Shown here: piece by piece, positions 19,934-28,625 of the stretch
Layout of the letters: every line of letters starts with the position of its first letter
Numbering within the stretch: position 1 is the stretch's first letter
Assembly: GCA_946484175.1 (NCBI GenBank)
Contig: CAMLSX010000011.1
Coordinates: 1-52,763, forward strand
DNA from: an uncultured Clostridia bacterium
GTDB lineage: Bacteria > Bacillota > Clostridia > Oscillospirales > Acutalibacteraceae
Length of the DNA: 52,763 nucleotides
Direction of reading: 5' to 3'
Position numbers and translations under genes: made by a program
The notes under the pieces: generated by a model
The model's input: the letters and a program-made list of their open reading frames with translations, nothing else
Told to the model about the DNA's origin: nothing
Databases searched by the model: none

Positions 19934-22030
19934 TCAGCGAACACCAAACAACAAATCGCCATAGGTGGGATACGGCCAATATTTTGCAGCCGTAACCGTC
20001 TCAGCTTCATCAGCTACAGCACGAAGCTCGCTCATCTTAGGCAGCACTTTGTCGCGGATTGCATAAGATTCTTCTGTGACATCGGGATAATCTCCCAGCG
20101 TCATCAAAATCTCTTCGAGTTCGCTGGTCTTCTGGCTAATCTGATCGGCCAGCATGGAGAGCTTGCGAACCAGATTTTTTTCGTAGGTGCAGGGCAGCTC
20201 TTCGTCCAGTGCCTTTTTGGAAGCGGCAGCGGATGCTAAATCTCCTGCATAAGCCTCTACAGCGGGCAAAATCTGCTTTCTGGCCATATCTGCCATGGTG
20301 TTGCCTTCAATCACGACGGTTTTGCAGTAGTTATCCAGCATGATCTCGCAACGGGAATGAAGCTCTGCTTCCAGAAATACCCCGTGAGAGGTGAGCATCT
20401 TCACATTCTTTTCATCCAGCAGGTGAGGCATGCAGTCCGGGGTGGTGCGATAGTTCAGCAGGCCGCGTTCTTCGGTCGCCTCGCGAATCCAAGCATCGTC
20501 ATAGCCGTTGCCATTGAAAATAATGCGCTTGTGATCGCGGATGGTCTTCTGAATCATCTTGTGCAGGGCTGCGTTGAAGTCTTCTACACCTTCCAGCCGG
20601 TCAGCATACTGCTTCAGGGATTCTGCCACAGCGCTGTTCAGCATCATGTTGGCACAGGCAATGCTGTTGGAAGAGCCCAGCATACGGAACTCGAACTTGT
20701 TGCCGGTAAAAGCAAAAGGAGAGGTACGGTTCCGGTCGGTGGTATCACGCTGGAACTTGGGAAGAACATCCACGCCCAGAAGCATCTGGGTTTTTTCGGC
20801 GGCATTGTAGGGCACGCCTTTTTCAATGGAGTCCAGGATTGCGGTCAGCTCGTCGCCCAGGAAAATGGACACCACAGCAGGCGGCGCTTCGTTGGCGCCC
20901 AAACGGTGGTCGTTGCCGGCAGTTGCAACCGACAAACGGAGCAAATCCTGATAATCGTCCACAGCCTTGATAACAGCGCACAGGAACAAAAGGAACTGCG
21001 CGTTTTCGTGGGGCGTTTCGCCGGGGGTCAGCAGGTTTACGCCGGTATCGGTGGCAAGTGACCAGTTGTTGTGCTTGCCGCTTCCGTTCACGCCTGCAAA
21101 CGGCTTTTCATGCAGGAGACACACCAGTCCATGACGGGCTGCCACCTTCTGCATGATTTCCATGGTCAGCTGGTTGTGGTCGGTAGCAATATTGGTGGTC
21201 TGATAGATAGGCGCCAGCTCGTGCTGTGCCGGGGCAACCTCATTGTGCTCGGTCTTGGCCAGGACACCCAGCTTCCACAGCTCCCGGTTCAGGTCTTCCA
21301 TATATTCGGCTACGCGGGGCTTAATCACGCCGAAGTAGTGGTCCTCCATCTCCTGCCCTTTGGGTGCCTTTGCGCCGAACAGCGTGCGGCCGGTATAGAC
21401 CAGGTCGGGGCGCTTGTTGAATATCTCGCGGTCTACCAGGAAGTATTCCTGCTCGGGGCCCACCGAAGTGCGGACATATTTCACTTCATTGTTGCCAAAC
21501 AGCCGTAAAATCCGCAGCGCCTGCCGGTTCAGGGCTTCCATGGAGCGCAAAAGCGGGGTTTTCTTGTCCAGCGCTTCGCCGCCATAGGAACAGAACGCTG
21601 TGGGGATACACAGGGTCTTTCCTTTAATAAAGGCATAGGATGTGGGGTCCCAGGCCGTGTATCCACGGGCTTCAAAGGTTGCCCGCAGGCCGCCGGACGG
21701 GAACGAAGAAGCATCCGGTTCGCCTTTAATCAGCTCTTTGCCGGAAAATTCCATAATCACACGGCCATCCGGAGAAGGTGTGATAAAGCTGTCATGCTTT
21801 TCTGCGGTAATGCCTGTCAGCGGCTGGAACCAGTGGGTGTAATGGGTGGCGCCGTGTGCAACGGCCCAATCCTTCATGGCGGCGGCAACCGCATTTGCAA
21901 CTGACAAATCCAGCTGCGCCCCTTCGTCAATGGTTTTGCGCAAAGACTGGTATACATTGGCGGAAAGATTGGCTTTCATCACGCGGTCATCAAATACCAT
22001 GCTGCCAAAGAACTCAGGTACAGTTTCCAT
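19934..22030 (-). CDS. glnN: Glutamine synthetase type III
   Basis: 698 aa, the size of GSIII dodecameric enzymes (GSI is about 440 aa). It makes glutamine from glutamate, ammonia and ATP. GSIII traits are visible: an N-terminal block before the catalytic fold, [47 protein letters not shown], the Glu-rich [10 protein letters not shown] and [48 protein letters not shown] and a C-terminal helical part. ATG 22030 follows AAAGGGG. It is preceded by a leader with an intrinsic terminator (22062-22115) and an ANTAR-like hexaloop hairpin. This argues for control by antitermination, probably by the ANTAR protein encoded at 28626-29210. Confidence 0.96.
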   Translation of the reverse strand: METVPEFFGSMVFDDRVMKANLSANVYQSLRKTIDEGAQLDLSVANAVAAAMKDWAVAHGATHYTHWFQPLTGITAEKHDSFITPSPDGRVIMEFSGKELIKGEPDASSFPSGGLRATFEARGYTAWDPTSYAFIKGKTLCIPTAFCSYGGEALDKKTPLLRSMEALNRQALRILRLFGNNEVKYVRTSVGPEQEYFLVDREIFNKRPDLVYTGRTLFGAKAPKGQEMEDHYFGVIKPRVAEYMEDLNRELWKLGVLAKTEHNEVAPAQHELAPIYQTTNIATDHNQLTMEIMQKVAARHGLVCLLHEKPFAGVNGSGKHNNWSLATDTGVNLLTPGETPHENAQFLLFLCAVIKAVDDYQDLLRLSVATAGNDHRLGANEAPPAVVSIFLGDELTAILDSIEKGVPYNAAEKTQMLLGVDVLPKFQRDTTDRNRTSPFAFTGNKFEFRMLGSSNSIACANMMLNSAVAESLKQYADRLEGVEDFNAALHKMIQKTIRDHKRIIFNGNGYDDAWIREATEERGLLNYRTTPDCMPHLLDEKNVKMLTSHGVFLEAELHSRCEIMLDNYCKTVVIEGNTMADMARKQILPAVEAYAGDLASAAASKKALDEELPCTYEKNLVRKLSMLADQISQKTSELEEILMTLGDYPDVTEESYAIRDKVLPKMSELRAVADEAETVTAAKYWPYPTYGDLLFGVR

Positions 22031-22061
22031 ACTGGATTCCCCTTTACTGAAAAAATAATAT

Positions 22062-22115
22062 AAAAAAAGAGGCAAAGATGTCTGACGAGAGGTTAACCTC
22101 TAAGACATCTTTGCC
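22062..22115 (-). terminator. Leader terminator (attenuator) of glnN
   Basis: On the minus strand GGCAAAGATGTCT pairs perfectly with AGACATCTTTGCC (13 bp). An inner AGAGG/CCTCT hairpin lies between, and seven T follow. It lies between the promoter and the glnN start, so it must be bypassed for expression. Confidence 0.9.
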
Positions 22116-22117
22116 TT
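22102..22117 (-). promoter_or_regulatory. ANTAR-type hexaloop hairpin in the glnN leader
   Basis: The RNA AAGGC-AAAGAT-GTCTT can form a 5-bp stem (one G-U) with a six-base loop that has A at position 1 and G at position 4. That is the consensus recognised by ANTAR antiterminators such as EutV. It uses the 5' arm of the terminator, so the two structures exclude each other. Only one such hairpin is clear here, whereas the classic motif has two. Confidence 0.6.
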
Positions 22118-22128
22118 CAACGGTGAGC

Positions 22129-22158
22129 ATTATAACACGCCGGTTTCCCGTTTGTCAA
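22129..22158 (-). promoter_or_regulatory. Promoter of glnN-amt
   Basis: TTGACA at 22158-22153, 18 bp spacer, TATAAT at 22134-22129. Start of transcription about 22122. Confidence 0.85.
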
Positions 22159-22197
22159 CACCCTTTGGAAAAAAATTCTTTCCTCGCAAATCGGCGA

Positions 22198-22226
22198 TTG
22201 ACAAAACCCTGCGCCCATGCTACAAT
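22198..22226 (+). promoter_or_regulatory. Promoter of the glutamate synthase operon
   Basis: TTGACA at 22198-22203, 17 bp spacer, TACAAT at 22221-22226. It is divergent from the glnN promoter, about 40 bp away. Confidence 0.85.
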
Positions 22227-22235
22227 ACATAATCG

Positions 22236-22253
22236 ATGAGCAAAGACGTTCAT
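22236..22253 (+). promoter_or_regulatory. ANTAR-type hexaloop hairpin in the glutamate synthase leader
   Basis: ATGAGC-AAAGAC-GTTCAT forms a 6-bp stem (one G-U) with a hexaloop having A1 and G4, nearly the same loop as in the glnN leader (AAAGAT). Its 5' stem overlaps the 5' arm of the terminator at 22238-22303, so formation of one blocks the other. A second downstream hairpin (GCAGAAG/CTTCTGC, loop TGTCCT) lacks the A1/G4 signature. Confidence 0.65.
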
Positions 22254-22303
22254 TCCAGGCAGAAGTGTCCTCTTCTGCGGGATGGTTGTCTTTGCTCTTT
22301 TTT
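22238..22303 (+). terminator. Leader terminator (attenuator) of the glutamate synthase operon
   Basis: GAGCAAAGAC (22238-22247) pairs with GTCTTTGCTC (22288-22297), enclosing a second hairpin, and is followed by TTTTTT. It lies upstream of the first start codon (22328). Confidence 0.9.
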
Positions 22304-22327
22304 ATTTTCCTGAAAGGACGGGGAACC

Positions 22328-23419
22328 ATGAAACTAGAAGGTCAGGTGCGCATCCCTTCCGGCTGCGCCATCGCCGCCGTGATTTCCAAAGACGGAAAAA
22401 GAATGGCCGGCGACATGATTATCAACGGCATGAAGCCCATGCATGACCGCTCCAATGGTTTGGGAGGCGGCTTTGCCGGGTACGGCATTTATCCGGAGTA
22501 TCGGGAGCTATACGCTCTTCACCTCTTTTATGATGATAAAATTGCAAAGTCCACCTGTGAAGAGTATTTAAAAGAGAGATTCGAAATCGTACAGGCAGAA
22601 GAAATCCCGATTCGCAAAACGCCAAAAATTACCGATGAACCGCTGATCTGGCGCTATTTTGTTTCTCCGCTGCGCTCTTTGCTGGCGCGCAGCCAACAGG
22701 ATGAAAAAGAGTTTATTGCCCGCACCGTCATGCGGATCAACACCCGTCTGGAGGGCTGCTACGTCTTTTCCAGCGGCAAAAATATGGGTGCATTCAAAGC
22801 GGTGGGATTCCCGGAAGATGTCGGTTTGTTTTACCGGCTGGATGAATACGAGGGATACTGCTGGACGGCCCATGGCCGTTACCCCACCAATACCCCCGGC
22901 TGGTGGGGCGGCGCGCATCCCTTTGCGCTGTTGGATTATTCGGTGGTGCACAACGGCGAAATTTCTTCGTATGATGCAAACCGCCGTTTTATTGAGATGT
23001 TTGGATATAAATGCACCCTGCAAACCGACACAGAGGTCATTACGTATATGATGGATTATCTCCTGCGCCGCCAGGGGCTCACGCTGGAAGAAGCCGCTTC
23101 GGTTATCGCCGCACCGTTCTGGAGCACAATCAACCAGAAGGACGAAGCCAAGCGCAAGCGCCTGAGCTGGCTGCGTACGGTATTTTCCAGCCTGCTGATT
23201 ACCGGGCCGTTTTCTATTGTATTGGGCTTTGACGGCGGTCTGATGGCCCTGAACGACCGGCTCAAGCTGCGCTCTATGGTAGTGGGCGAAAAGGACGACC
23301 GGGTGTTTATCGCCAGTGAAGAGGCCTCGATCCGGACGATGGAGCCGGACGCAGAAAATATTTATGCGCCCGCAGGCGGCGAACCCATCATCGTCAGACT
23401 GAAAGAGGGGTGTTTCTGA
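22328..23419 (+). CDS. Glutamate synthase, glutamine amidotransferase subunit (GltB1 type)
   Basis: 363 aa. A stand-alone class II amidotransferase that would release ammonia from glutamine for the FMN subunit encoded next. Motifs: DRSNGLGGGFAGYGIYPEY, GRYPTNTPGWWGGAHPFALLDYSVVHNGEISSYDANRRF and LQTDTEVITYMMDYL. These match the split, archaeal-type glutamate synthase. The likely nucleophile is Cys13 (PSGCAIAA), not residue 2, so 12 residues would need removal. ATG 22328 follows AAAGGACGGGG. The stop overlaps the next ATG by one base. Confidence 0.9.
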   Translation: MKLEGQVRIPSGCAIAAVISKDGKRMAGDMIINGMKPMHDRSNGLGGGFAGYGIYPEYRELYALHLFYDDKIAKSTCEEYLKERFEIVQAEEIPIRKTPKITDEPLIWRYFVSPLRSLLARSQQDEKEFIARTVMRINTRLEGCYVFSSGKNMGAFKAVGFPEDVGLFYRLDEYEGYCWTAHGRYPTNTPGWWGGAHPFALLDYSVVHNGEISSYDANRRFIEMFGYKCTLQTDTEVITYMMDYLLRRQGLTLEEAASVIAAPFWSTINQKDEAKRKRLSWLRTVFSSLLITGPFSIVLGFDGGLMALNDRLKLRSMVVGEKDDRVFIASEEASIRTMEPDAENIYAPAGGEPIIVRLKEGCF

Positions 23420-24918
23420 TGGAACTGTTTTATCCGGAATTTGAAGTTATCCGAAATGAAAACCGCTGCATCCAGTGCCGTGTGTGCGAACGGCAGTGCG
23501 CCAACGAGGTGCACCGCTATGACGCAGAGCGGGGTGTGATGCTTAGCGATGAAAGTAAATGTGTGAACTGCCAGCGGTGTGTATCGCTGTGTCCCACCCG
23601 TGCATTGAAAATTGTCAAGAGCGACTGTACTCTGCGCGAAAATGCCAACTGGCAGAACGATACCATCCGTGAAATTTACAAGCAGGCCCAAAGCGGCGGT
23701 GTGCTGCTTTCTTCTATGGGAAACCCCCGGCCGCTGCCCATTTACTGGGATAAGATTCTGATTAACGCCTCCCAGGTGACCAATCCGCCCATCGATCCCC
23801 TGCGTGAGCCTATGGAGACCCGCGTGTTTTTGGGGCAGAAGCCCGAAAAGGTACAGCGTGATGGACACGGAAACCTGACCTGTGAGCTTTCTCCTCAGCT
23901 GGAACTCTCGATGCCAGTGATGTTTTCTGCCATGAGCTACGGTTCTATCAGCTATAATGCACACGAAAGCCTTGCCCGCGCCGCAACCGCGCTGGGTACC
24001 TATTATAATACCGGTGAAGGCGGCCTGCATGAAGATTTTTATGTTTATGGCCCCAACACCATTGTGCAGGTAGCTTCCGGCCGTTTTGGTGTATATAAGG
24101 ATTATCTGGAGGCCGGCGCTGCCGTGGAAATCAAAATGGGCCAGGGCGCAAAGCCGGGTATCGGCGGACATTTGCCGGGTACCAAAATTGTGGGCGATGT
24201 TTCGCGCACCAGAATGATTCCAGAAGGCTCAGACGCCATCTCCCCCGCTCCCCATCACGATATTTATTCCATTGAGGACTTGCGTCAGCTGGTCTTTTCT
24301 TTGAAGGAAGCTACTGAATATAAAAAGCCGGTCATCGTCAAGGTGGCCGCCGTTCACAACATTGCCGCCATTGCCAGCGGTATTGCCCGCAGCGGCGCTG
24401 ATATCATCGCCATCGACGGTTTCCGCGGCGGCACCGGCGCAGCCCCTACCCGTATCCGCGACAACGTGGGTATTCCCATTGAGTTGGCACTGGCTGCGGT
24501 AGACACCCGCCTGCGCGAAGAGGGCATCCGCAATCGCGTTTCTTTGGTAGTGGGCGGCAGTATCCGCAGCGCTGCCGATGTGGTAAAGGCTGTTGCACTT
24601 GGCGCCGACGCCTGTTATGTGGCCACCGCCGCATTGCTGGCACTGGGCTGCCATCTGTGCCGTACCTGCCAGACCGGTAAATGCAACTGGGGTATCGCGA
24701 CCCAGCGCCCCGAGCTGGTCAAGCGGCTGAATCCCGATATCGGCAGCCAACGGCTGGTAAACCTGATGACCGCGTGGAAGCATGAGATCAAAGAGCTGAT
24801 GGGTGGTATGGGAATCAACTCCATCGAAGCCCTGCGGGGCAACCGCCTGATGCTGCGGGGCATTGGCCTGACAGAAAAAGAGCTGGAAATTCTGGGGATT
24901 TCCCACGCCGGTGAATAA
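23419..24918 (+). CDS. Glutamate synthase, ferredoxin-FMN synthase subunit (GltB2 type)
   Basis: 499 aa. Residues 1-65 form a two-cluster 4Fe-4S ferredoxin domain (CIQCRVCERQC at 17-27, CVNCQRCVSLCP at 48-59). The FMN-binding synthase barrel follows, with MSAMSYGSIS-like SAMSYGSISYNAHESLARAA, GEGG, IKMGQGAKPGIGGHLPG, SPAPHHDIYSIEDL, IDGFRGGTGAAP and VVGGSIRS. The 3Fe-4S site CHLCRTCQTGKCNWGIATQ is near residue 413. It would convert 2-oxoglutarate plus ammonia to glutamate. The ATG overlaps the previous stop (TGATG). This is the core of a split GOGAT in which the electrons enter through Fe-S proteins. Confidence 0.95.
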   Translation: MELFYPEFEVIRNENRCIQCRVCERQCANEVHRYDAERGVMLSDESKCVNCQRCVSLCPTRALKIVKSDCTLRENANWQNDTIREIYKQAQSGGVLLSSMGNPRPLPIYWDKILINASQVTNPPIDPLREPMETRVFLGQKPEKVQRDGHGNLTCELSPQLELSMPVMFSAMSYGSISYNAHESLARAATALGTYYNTGEGGLHEDFYVYGPNTIVQVASGRFGVYKDYLEAGAAVEIKMGQGAKPGIGGHLPGTKIVGDVSRTRMIPEGSDAISPAPHHDIYSIEDLRQLVFSLKEATEYKKPVIVKVAAVHNIAAIASGIARSGADIIAIDGFRGGTGAAPTRIRDNVGIPIELALAAVDTRLREEGIRNRVSLVVGGSIRSAADVVKAVALGADACYVATAALLALGCHLCRTCQTGKCNWGIATQRPELVKRLNPDIGSQRLVNLMTAWKHEIKELMGGMGINSIEALRGNRLMLRGIGLTEKELEILGISHAGE

Positions 24919-24931
24919 GGAAGGGTAGACA

Positions 24932-25360
24932 ATGAAGCGAGTATATGTAAATGAACAATGGTGCCTTGGCTGCCATTTATGCGAATACAACTGCGCCTTT
25001 GCCAACTCCGGGGAAACCGATATGGTGAAAGCGCTGAAAGGAAAGCCCATCTATCCCAGAATCCGGGTGGATGGCGACGAGAAAATTAATTTTGCCGTTT
25101 CCTGCCGTCACTGTACAGACCCGATCTGTGTGAAAAGCTGTATTTCCGGTGCGCTTTCTATCCAGGACGGCGTAATCTCTATTGACCAGAGCAAGTGTGT
25201 GGGATGCCTGACCTGCGTGCTGGTATGTCCCTATGGCGCACTGTCTCCCAATGGCGACGGCGTGATGCAGAAATGCGAGCTTTGCCTGCAAAATTCCTGC
25301 GGCGAGCCTGCCTGCGTAAAAGGATGTCCCAACCGGGCTATCGTATATGAAGAGAGGTGA
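24932..25360 (+). CDS. Four-cluster 4Fe-4S ferredoxin protein (HycB/DmsB-like)
   Basis: 142 aa with sixteen Cys in four groups: CLGCHLCEYNC, CRHCTDPICVKSC, CVGCLTCVLVCP and CELCLQNSCGEPACVKGCP. This is the layout of HycB/NrfC-like electron-transfer subunits. It lies between the FMN glutamate synthase and the FAD oxidoreductase genes, which suggests it carries electrons from the FAD subunit to the synthase. Spacing is 13 bp to the previous gene, and its end overlaps the run-in to the next. Confidence 0.93.
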   Translation: MKRVYVNEQWCLGCHLCEYNCAFANSGETDMVKALKGKPIYPRIRVDGDEKINFAVSCRHCTDPICVKSCISGALSIQDGVISIDQSKCVGCLTCVLVCPYGALSPNGDGVMQKCELCLQNSCGEPACVKGCPNRAIVYEER

Positions 25361-25365
25361 GGGAA

Positions 25366-26613
25366 ATGAAACAGTATGTGATTCTTGGCAACGGTGTTGC
25401 CGCTGTGGGCTGCATTGAGGGAATTCGCCGGGAAGACAAGGAGTCTGCCATTACGGTGGTTTCCAAAGAACCCTATGCTGTATATGGCCGTCCGCTGATT
25501 TCTTATTATCTGGAAGGCAAGACCGATTTGGAGCGGATGAAGTACCGCCCCGATGACTTTTACGAGAAAAACGGCTGCACCGTCCTGTACGGGAAGAGCG
25601 CTGTGAAGCTGGATACAGAAAACCAGCAGGTGTTTCTCGACGACGGCACTTCCCTTCCCTATGACGAGCTATGTGTGGCAACCGGCTCTTCTCCCTTTGT
25701 ACCTCCCTTTGAGGGGCTGGAAACCGTGAAAAACCAGTATCCTTTTATGACGCTGGACGATGCGCTGGCACTCGAAAAGGCTGTGACCCCCTCCTCCCGT
25801 GTGCTGATTATCGGCGCAGGACTGATCGGCCTGAAATGTGCCGAAGGACTGGCAGAGAGAGTCGGGGAGATTACCGTGTGCGATCTGGCGGGGCATGTGC
25901 TCTCCAGTATTCTGGATGAAACCTGTGCCGGAATTGTCGCTGAAACACTGGAAGCCCACGGGATCCGACTGATGCTGGGTGACAGTGTAACGTGCTTTGA
26001 CGGACAGACCGCTTTAATGAAGAGCGGCAGCACGGTGGAATTTGATGTGCTGGTACTGGCAGTCGGCGTTCGCGCCAATACAGCTCTGGTAAAGGATGCC
26101 GGCGGTAAAACCGAGCGGGGAATCCTTATTGATCAGAAAATGGAAACCTCTCTTCCCCATGTATACGCTGCTGGAGACTGCACCCAGGGAGACGAACTGC
26201 TTTCCGGGCAAAAGCGTGTGCTGGCTCTGCTGCCCAATGCCTATATGCAGGGACAGTGTGCCGGTATCAACATGGCTGGCGGTAAAGATGTGTTTGACAA
26301 GGCCATTGCCATGAATGCTATTGGATTTTTCGGCCTGCACTTGATGACCGCCGGATGCTGCTTCCCCAAGGAAGAGGGAGGCGAAACCCATGAAGAACAC
26401 ATTCCCGGTGGGGTAAAACGGCTTTTTACCCGAAACGGTTTTTTAACGGGCTTTATGCTCATCGGCGCAACAGACCGGGCGGGAATTTATACTGCCATGA
26501 TCCGCGACCAGATCCCGCTGGATACGGTAGATTTTGAATTGCTGCAAAAAACTGCCAGTTTGTGCGCTTTTTCCGCTGAAAACCGCAGAAAAAAGCTGGG
26601 AGGTGTGGTATAA
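25366..26613 (+). CDS. FAD/NAD(P)-dependent oxidoreductase of the glutamate synthase operon
   Basis: 415 aa from ATG 25366 (MKQYVILGNGVAA), preceded by AGAGAGGTGAGG. A GTG three codons earlier is possible. The FAD dinucleotide fold is at the N-terminus (VILGNGVAAVGCIEGI), the NAD fold in the middle (VLIIGAGLIGLKCAEGLA) and the second FAD motif VYAAGDCTQG. It resembles the nitrite-reductase NirB-N / rubredoxin reductase-like family. By context it passes electrons from NAD(P)H to the ferredoxin subunit for glutamate synthesis. It replaces the usual GltD, which is absent. Confidence 0.92.
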   Translation: MKQYVILGNGVAAVGCIEGIRREDKESAITVVSKEPYAVYGRPLISYYLEGKTDLERMKYRPDDFYEKNGCTVLYGKSAVKLDTENQQVFLDDGTSLPYDELCVATGSSPFVPPFEGLETVKNQYPFMTLDDALALEKAVTPSSRVLIIGAGLIGLKCAEGLAERVGEITVCDLAGHVLSSILDETCAGIVAETLEAHGIRLMLGDSVTCFDGQTALMKSGSTVEFDVLVLAVGVRANTALVKDAGGKTERGILIDQKMETSLPHVYAAGDCTQGDELLSGQKRVLALLPNAYMQGQCAGINMAGGKDVFDKAIAMNAIGFFGLHLMTAGCCFPKEEGGETHEEHIPGGVKRLFTRNGFLTGFMLIGATDRAGIYTAMIRDQIPLDTVDFELLQKTASLCAFSAENRRKKLGGVV

Positions 26614-26614
26614 T

Positions 26615-27340
26615 ATGAAAATCAATGCTGCAAATTTGGACTATCGTCCCCTGAATGATACCCTTCGCCGGGTGAACGGGGAGGAATCATGTGAGATTGT
26701 AGGCTGCTGTGGGCAGCGCTTCATCGCCGCAGGGATGTCCAAAAGAAAAATTTCCATTCAGGGGATTCCCGGCAATGCGCTGGGCGCTTATCTGAATGGT
26801 GCAGAAATCATTGTAAACGGCAATGCACAGGATGCGGTTGGCGATACCATGAACGAAGGAAAAATCGTCGTTCACGGCAATATCGGCGATGCCGCCGGGT
26901 ACGCTATGCGCGGCGGGAAAATCTTTGTCGAAAAAGATGCCGGATACCGCGCCGGAATCCATATGAAGGCATATCAGGAAAAAAGCCCGCTCATGGTAAT
27001 CGGTGGCTGTACAGGCAGCTTTTTGGGCGAATATCAGGCTGGCGGCACCATTGTGGTATTGGGACTGGCTGCAAATGGTAAACGCGTGGTTGGCAACTTC
27101 CCCTGCACCGGTATGCACGGCGGAAAGGTCTATCTGCGCGGTGACTGCAAGGAAATCGTTTTTCCAAGTCAGGTGACGGCTGCTCCTGCGGACGAAAAAG
27201 AGCTGGCTGAAATTGCTGTGATTGTTGCTGAATACTGCTCATTGTTTGGCGTTGATTTCCAGGAAGTGATGGATGCACCCTTTACTGTGGTGACTCCTGA
27301 CAGCAAAAATCCTTATCAGCAAATGTATGTAGCGAACTGA
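26615..27340 (+). CDS. Glutamate synthase alpha-subunit C-terminal (GXGXG) domain protein (GltB3 type)
   Basis: 241 aa from ATG 26615, with GGGAGGTG upstream. The right-handed beta-helix repeats GNALGAYLNGAEIIVNGNAQ, AVGDTMNEGKIVVHGNIGD and AAGYAMRGGKIFVEKDAGYRAGIHM are the GXGXG domain found at the C-terminus of the large GOGAT subunit. Here it is encoded separately. In GOGAT this domain is structural and helps position the ammonia tunnel. It starts 1 bp after the oxidoreductase stop, and glnA follows 17 bp later. Confidence 0.93.
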   Translation: MKINAANLDYRPLNDTLRRVNGEESCEIVGCCGQRFIAAGMSKRKISIQGIPGNALGAYLNGAEIIVNGNAQDAVGDTMNEGKIVVHGNIGDAAGYAMRGGKIFVEKDAGYRAGIHMKAYQEKSPLMVIGGCTGSFLGEYQAGGTIVVLGLAANGKRVVGNFPCTGMHGGKVYLRGDCKEIVFPSQVTAAPADEKELAEIAVIVAEYCSLFGVDFQEVMDAPFTVVTPDSKNPYQQMYVAN

Positions 27341-27357
27341 AGAAAGCAGGTAAGCTT

Positions 27358-28581
27358 ATGAAGTATTCCGCCCAAGAAGTCATGCAGTATATCCGCGAAG
27401 AAGATGTTAAATTCATCCGTCTCGCATTCTGTGATATCTACGGCAGGCAAAAAAACATCTCTGTGATGCCCAGTGAGTTAAAGCGTGCTTTTGGCTACGG
27501 TATTGCCATCGATGCTTCCGCCATTGCCGGATTTGGCGGCAAAATTCATTCGGATCTCTTCCTTCACCCGGATCCGGCCACCATCGCGGTTCTTCCTTGG
27601 CGGCCGGAGCATGGGCGGGTGGTGCGTATGTTCTGCGATATCACCTATCCCGACGGACGGCCGTTTGAAAATGATGCCCGGAGTATTCTCAAACGCGCCG
27701 CCGCAGATGCGCAACAGGCTGGATATTCCTTTGCATTTGGTTCTGAGATGGAATTTTACCTGTTCAAGCTGGATGAAAACGGCGACCCCACACGGCAGCC
27801 GTATGACCATGCGGGCTATATGGATATCGCCCCCGAAGATCGCGGCGAGAATGTGCGCCGGGAAATCTGCCTGACGCTGGAACAGATGGGGATTTTCCCT
27901 GAAGGCTCGCACCATGAAGAAGGACCCGGGCAAAACGAGATTGATTTCAGGTATTCCGATCCTCTTTCGGCGGCGGATAATGCAATTACCTTCTGCTCGG
28001 TTGTCAGGGCAATTGCTGACAGGAATGGGCTGTATGCTGATTTCTCCCCCAAACCCCTTCCCGACAAGCCGGGCAGCGGCCTGCACATCAACATGTCGGT
28101 ACACCGGCTTGCTGGCAGCGGCCGTCACGACGACCTTATGGCTGCTATGATTGCTGGGATATTGGATAAAATTACGGATATGACGGTATTTCTGAACCCA
28201 ACCCAAAATTCTTATAGTCGTTTGGGCAACAACAAAGCCCCCCGTTATATCACCTGGTCCAGCGAAAACCGTTCCCAGCTTATCCGGATTCCGGCTGCTG
28301 TAAACGAGTATCGCCGGGTAGAGCTGCGTTCTTCTGATCCTTCGGCCAACCCTTATATTGCATTTTCTCTGTTGATTTACGCTAGCTTGCACGGGATTCA
28401 AAATCGTTTGGAGCTTCCTCCGGCTGCAGATTTCAACCTTTTCACCGCTGATGCGCAAACTCTCTCCCATTATCAGATGCTTCCCCGCACACTGGAAGAA
28501 GCGGCCGCAGCGGCAGCTGCCAGCCCGTTTATTGCCAGCCATCTGCCGCGTTCGCTGATCGATTCCTATTGCGGCAAATAA
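27358..28581 (+). CDS. glnA: Glutamine synthetase type I family, short form
   Basis: 407 aa, about 35 shorter than standard GSI. It has the beta-grasp start (FIRLAFCDIYGRQKNISV) and the catalytic motifs FGSEMEFYLF, SHHEEGPGQNEIDFRY, GSGLHINMSVHR, NKAPRYITWSSENRSQLIRIPA and RVELRSSDPSANPYIAFSLLI. No adenylylation-loop Tyr region is evident at the C-terminus. It lies in the glutamate synthase operon and so would pair directly with GOGAT, while GSIII is encoded in the divergent operon. Some short GSI relatives use other amines, so activity on ammonia is likely but not proven. Confidence 0.9.
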   Translation: MKYSAQEVMQYIREEDVKFIRLAFCDIYGRQKNISVMPSELKRAFGYGIAIDASAIAGFGGKIHSDLFLHPDPATIAVLPWRPEHGRVVRMFCDITYPDGRPFENDARSILKRAAADAQQAGYSFAFGSEMEFYLFKLDENGDPTRQPYDHAGYMDIAPEDRGENVRREICLTLEQMGIFPEGSHHEEGPGQNEIDFRYSDPLSAADNAITFCSVVRAIADRNGLYADFSPKPLPDKPGSGLHINMSVHRLAGSGRHDDLMAAMIAGILDKITDMTVFLNPTQNSYSRLGNNKAPRYITWSSENRSQLIRIPAAVNEYRRVELRSSDPSANPYIAFSLLIYASLHGIQNRLELPPAADFNLFTADAQTLSHYQMLPRTLEEAAAAAAASPFIASHLPRSLIDSYCGK

Positions 28582-28625
28582 GATAGATTGATCCCCCTGA
28601 TTCCGGCAGAAAAGGAGGCGGTAAC

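Noticed and set aside
22030-22140. Glutamine riboswitch (glnA RNA) ahead of glnN
   Set aside because: The leader is too short and almost fully taken up by the terminator stem and hexaloop hairpin; I see no separate aptamer core.
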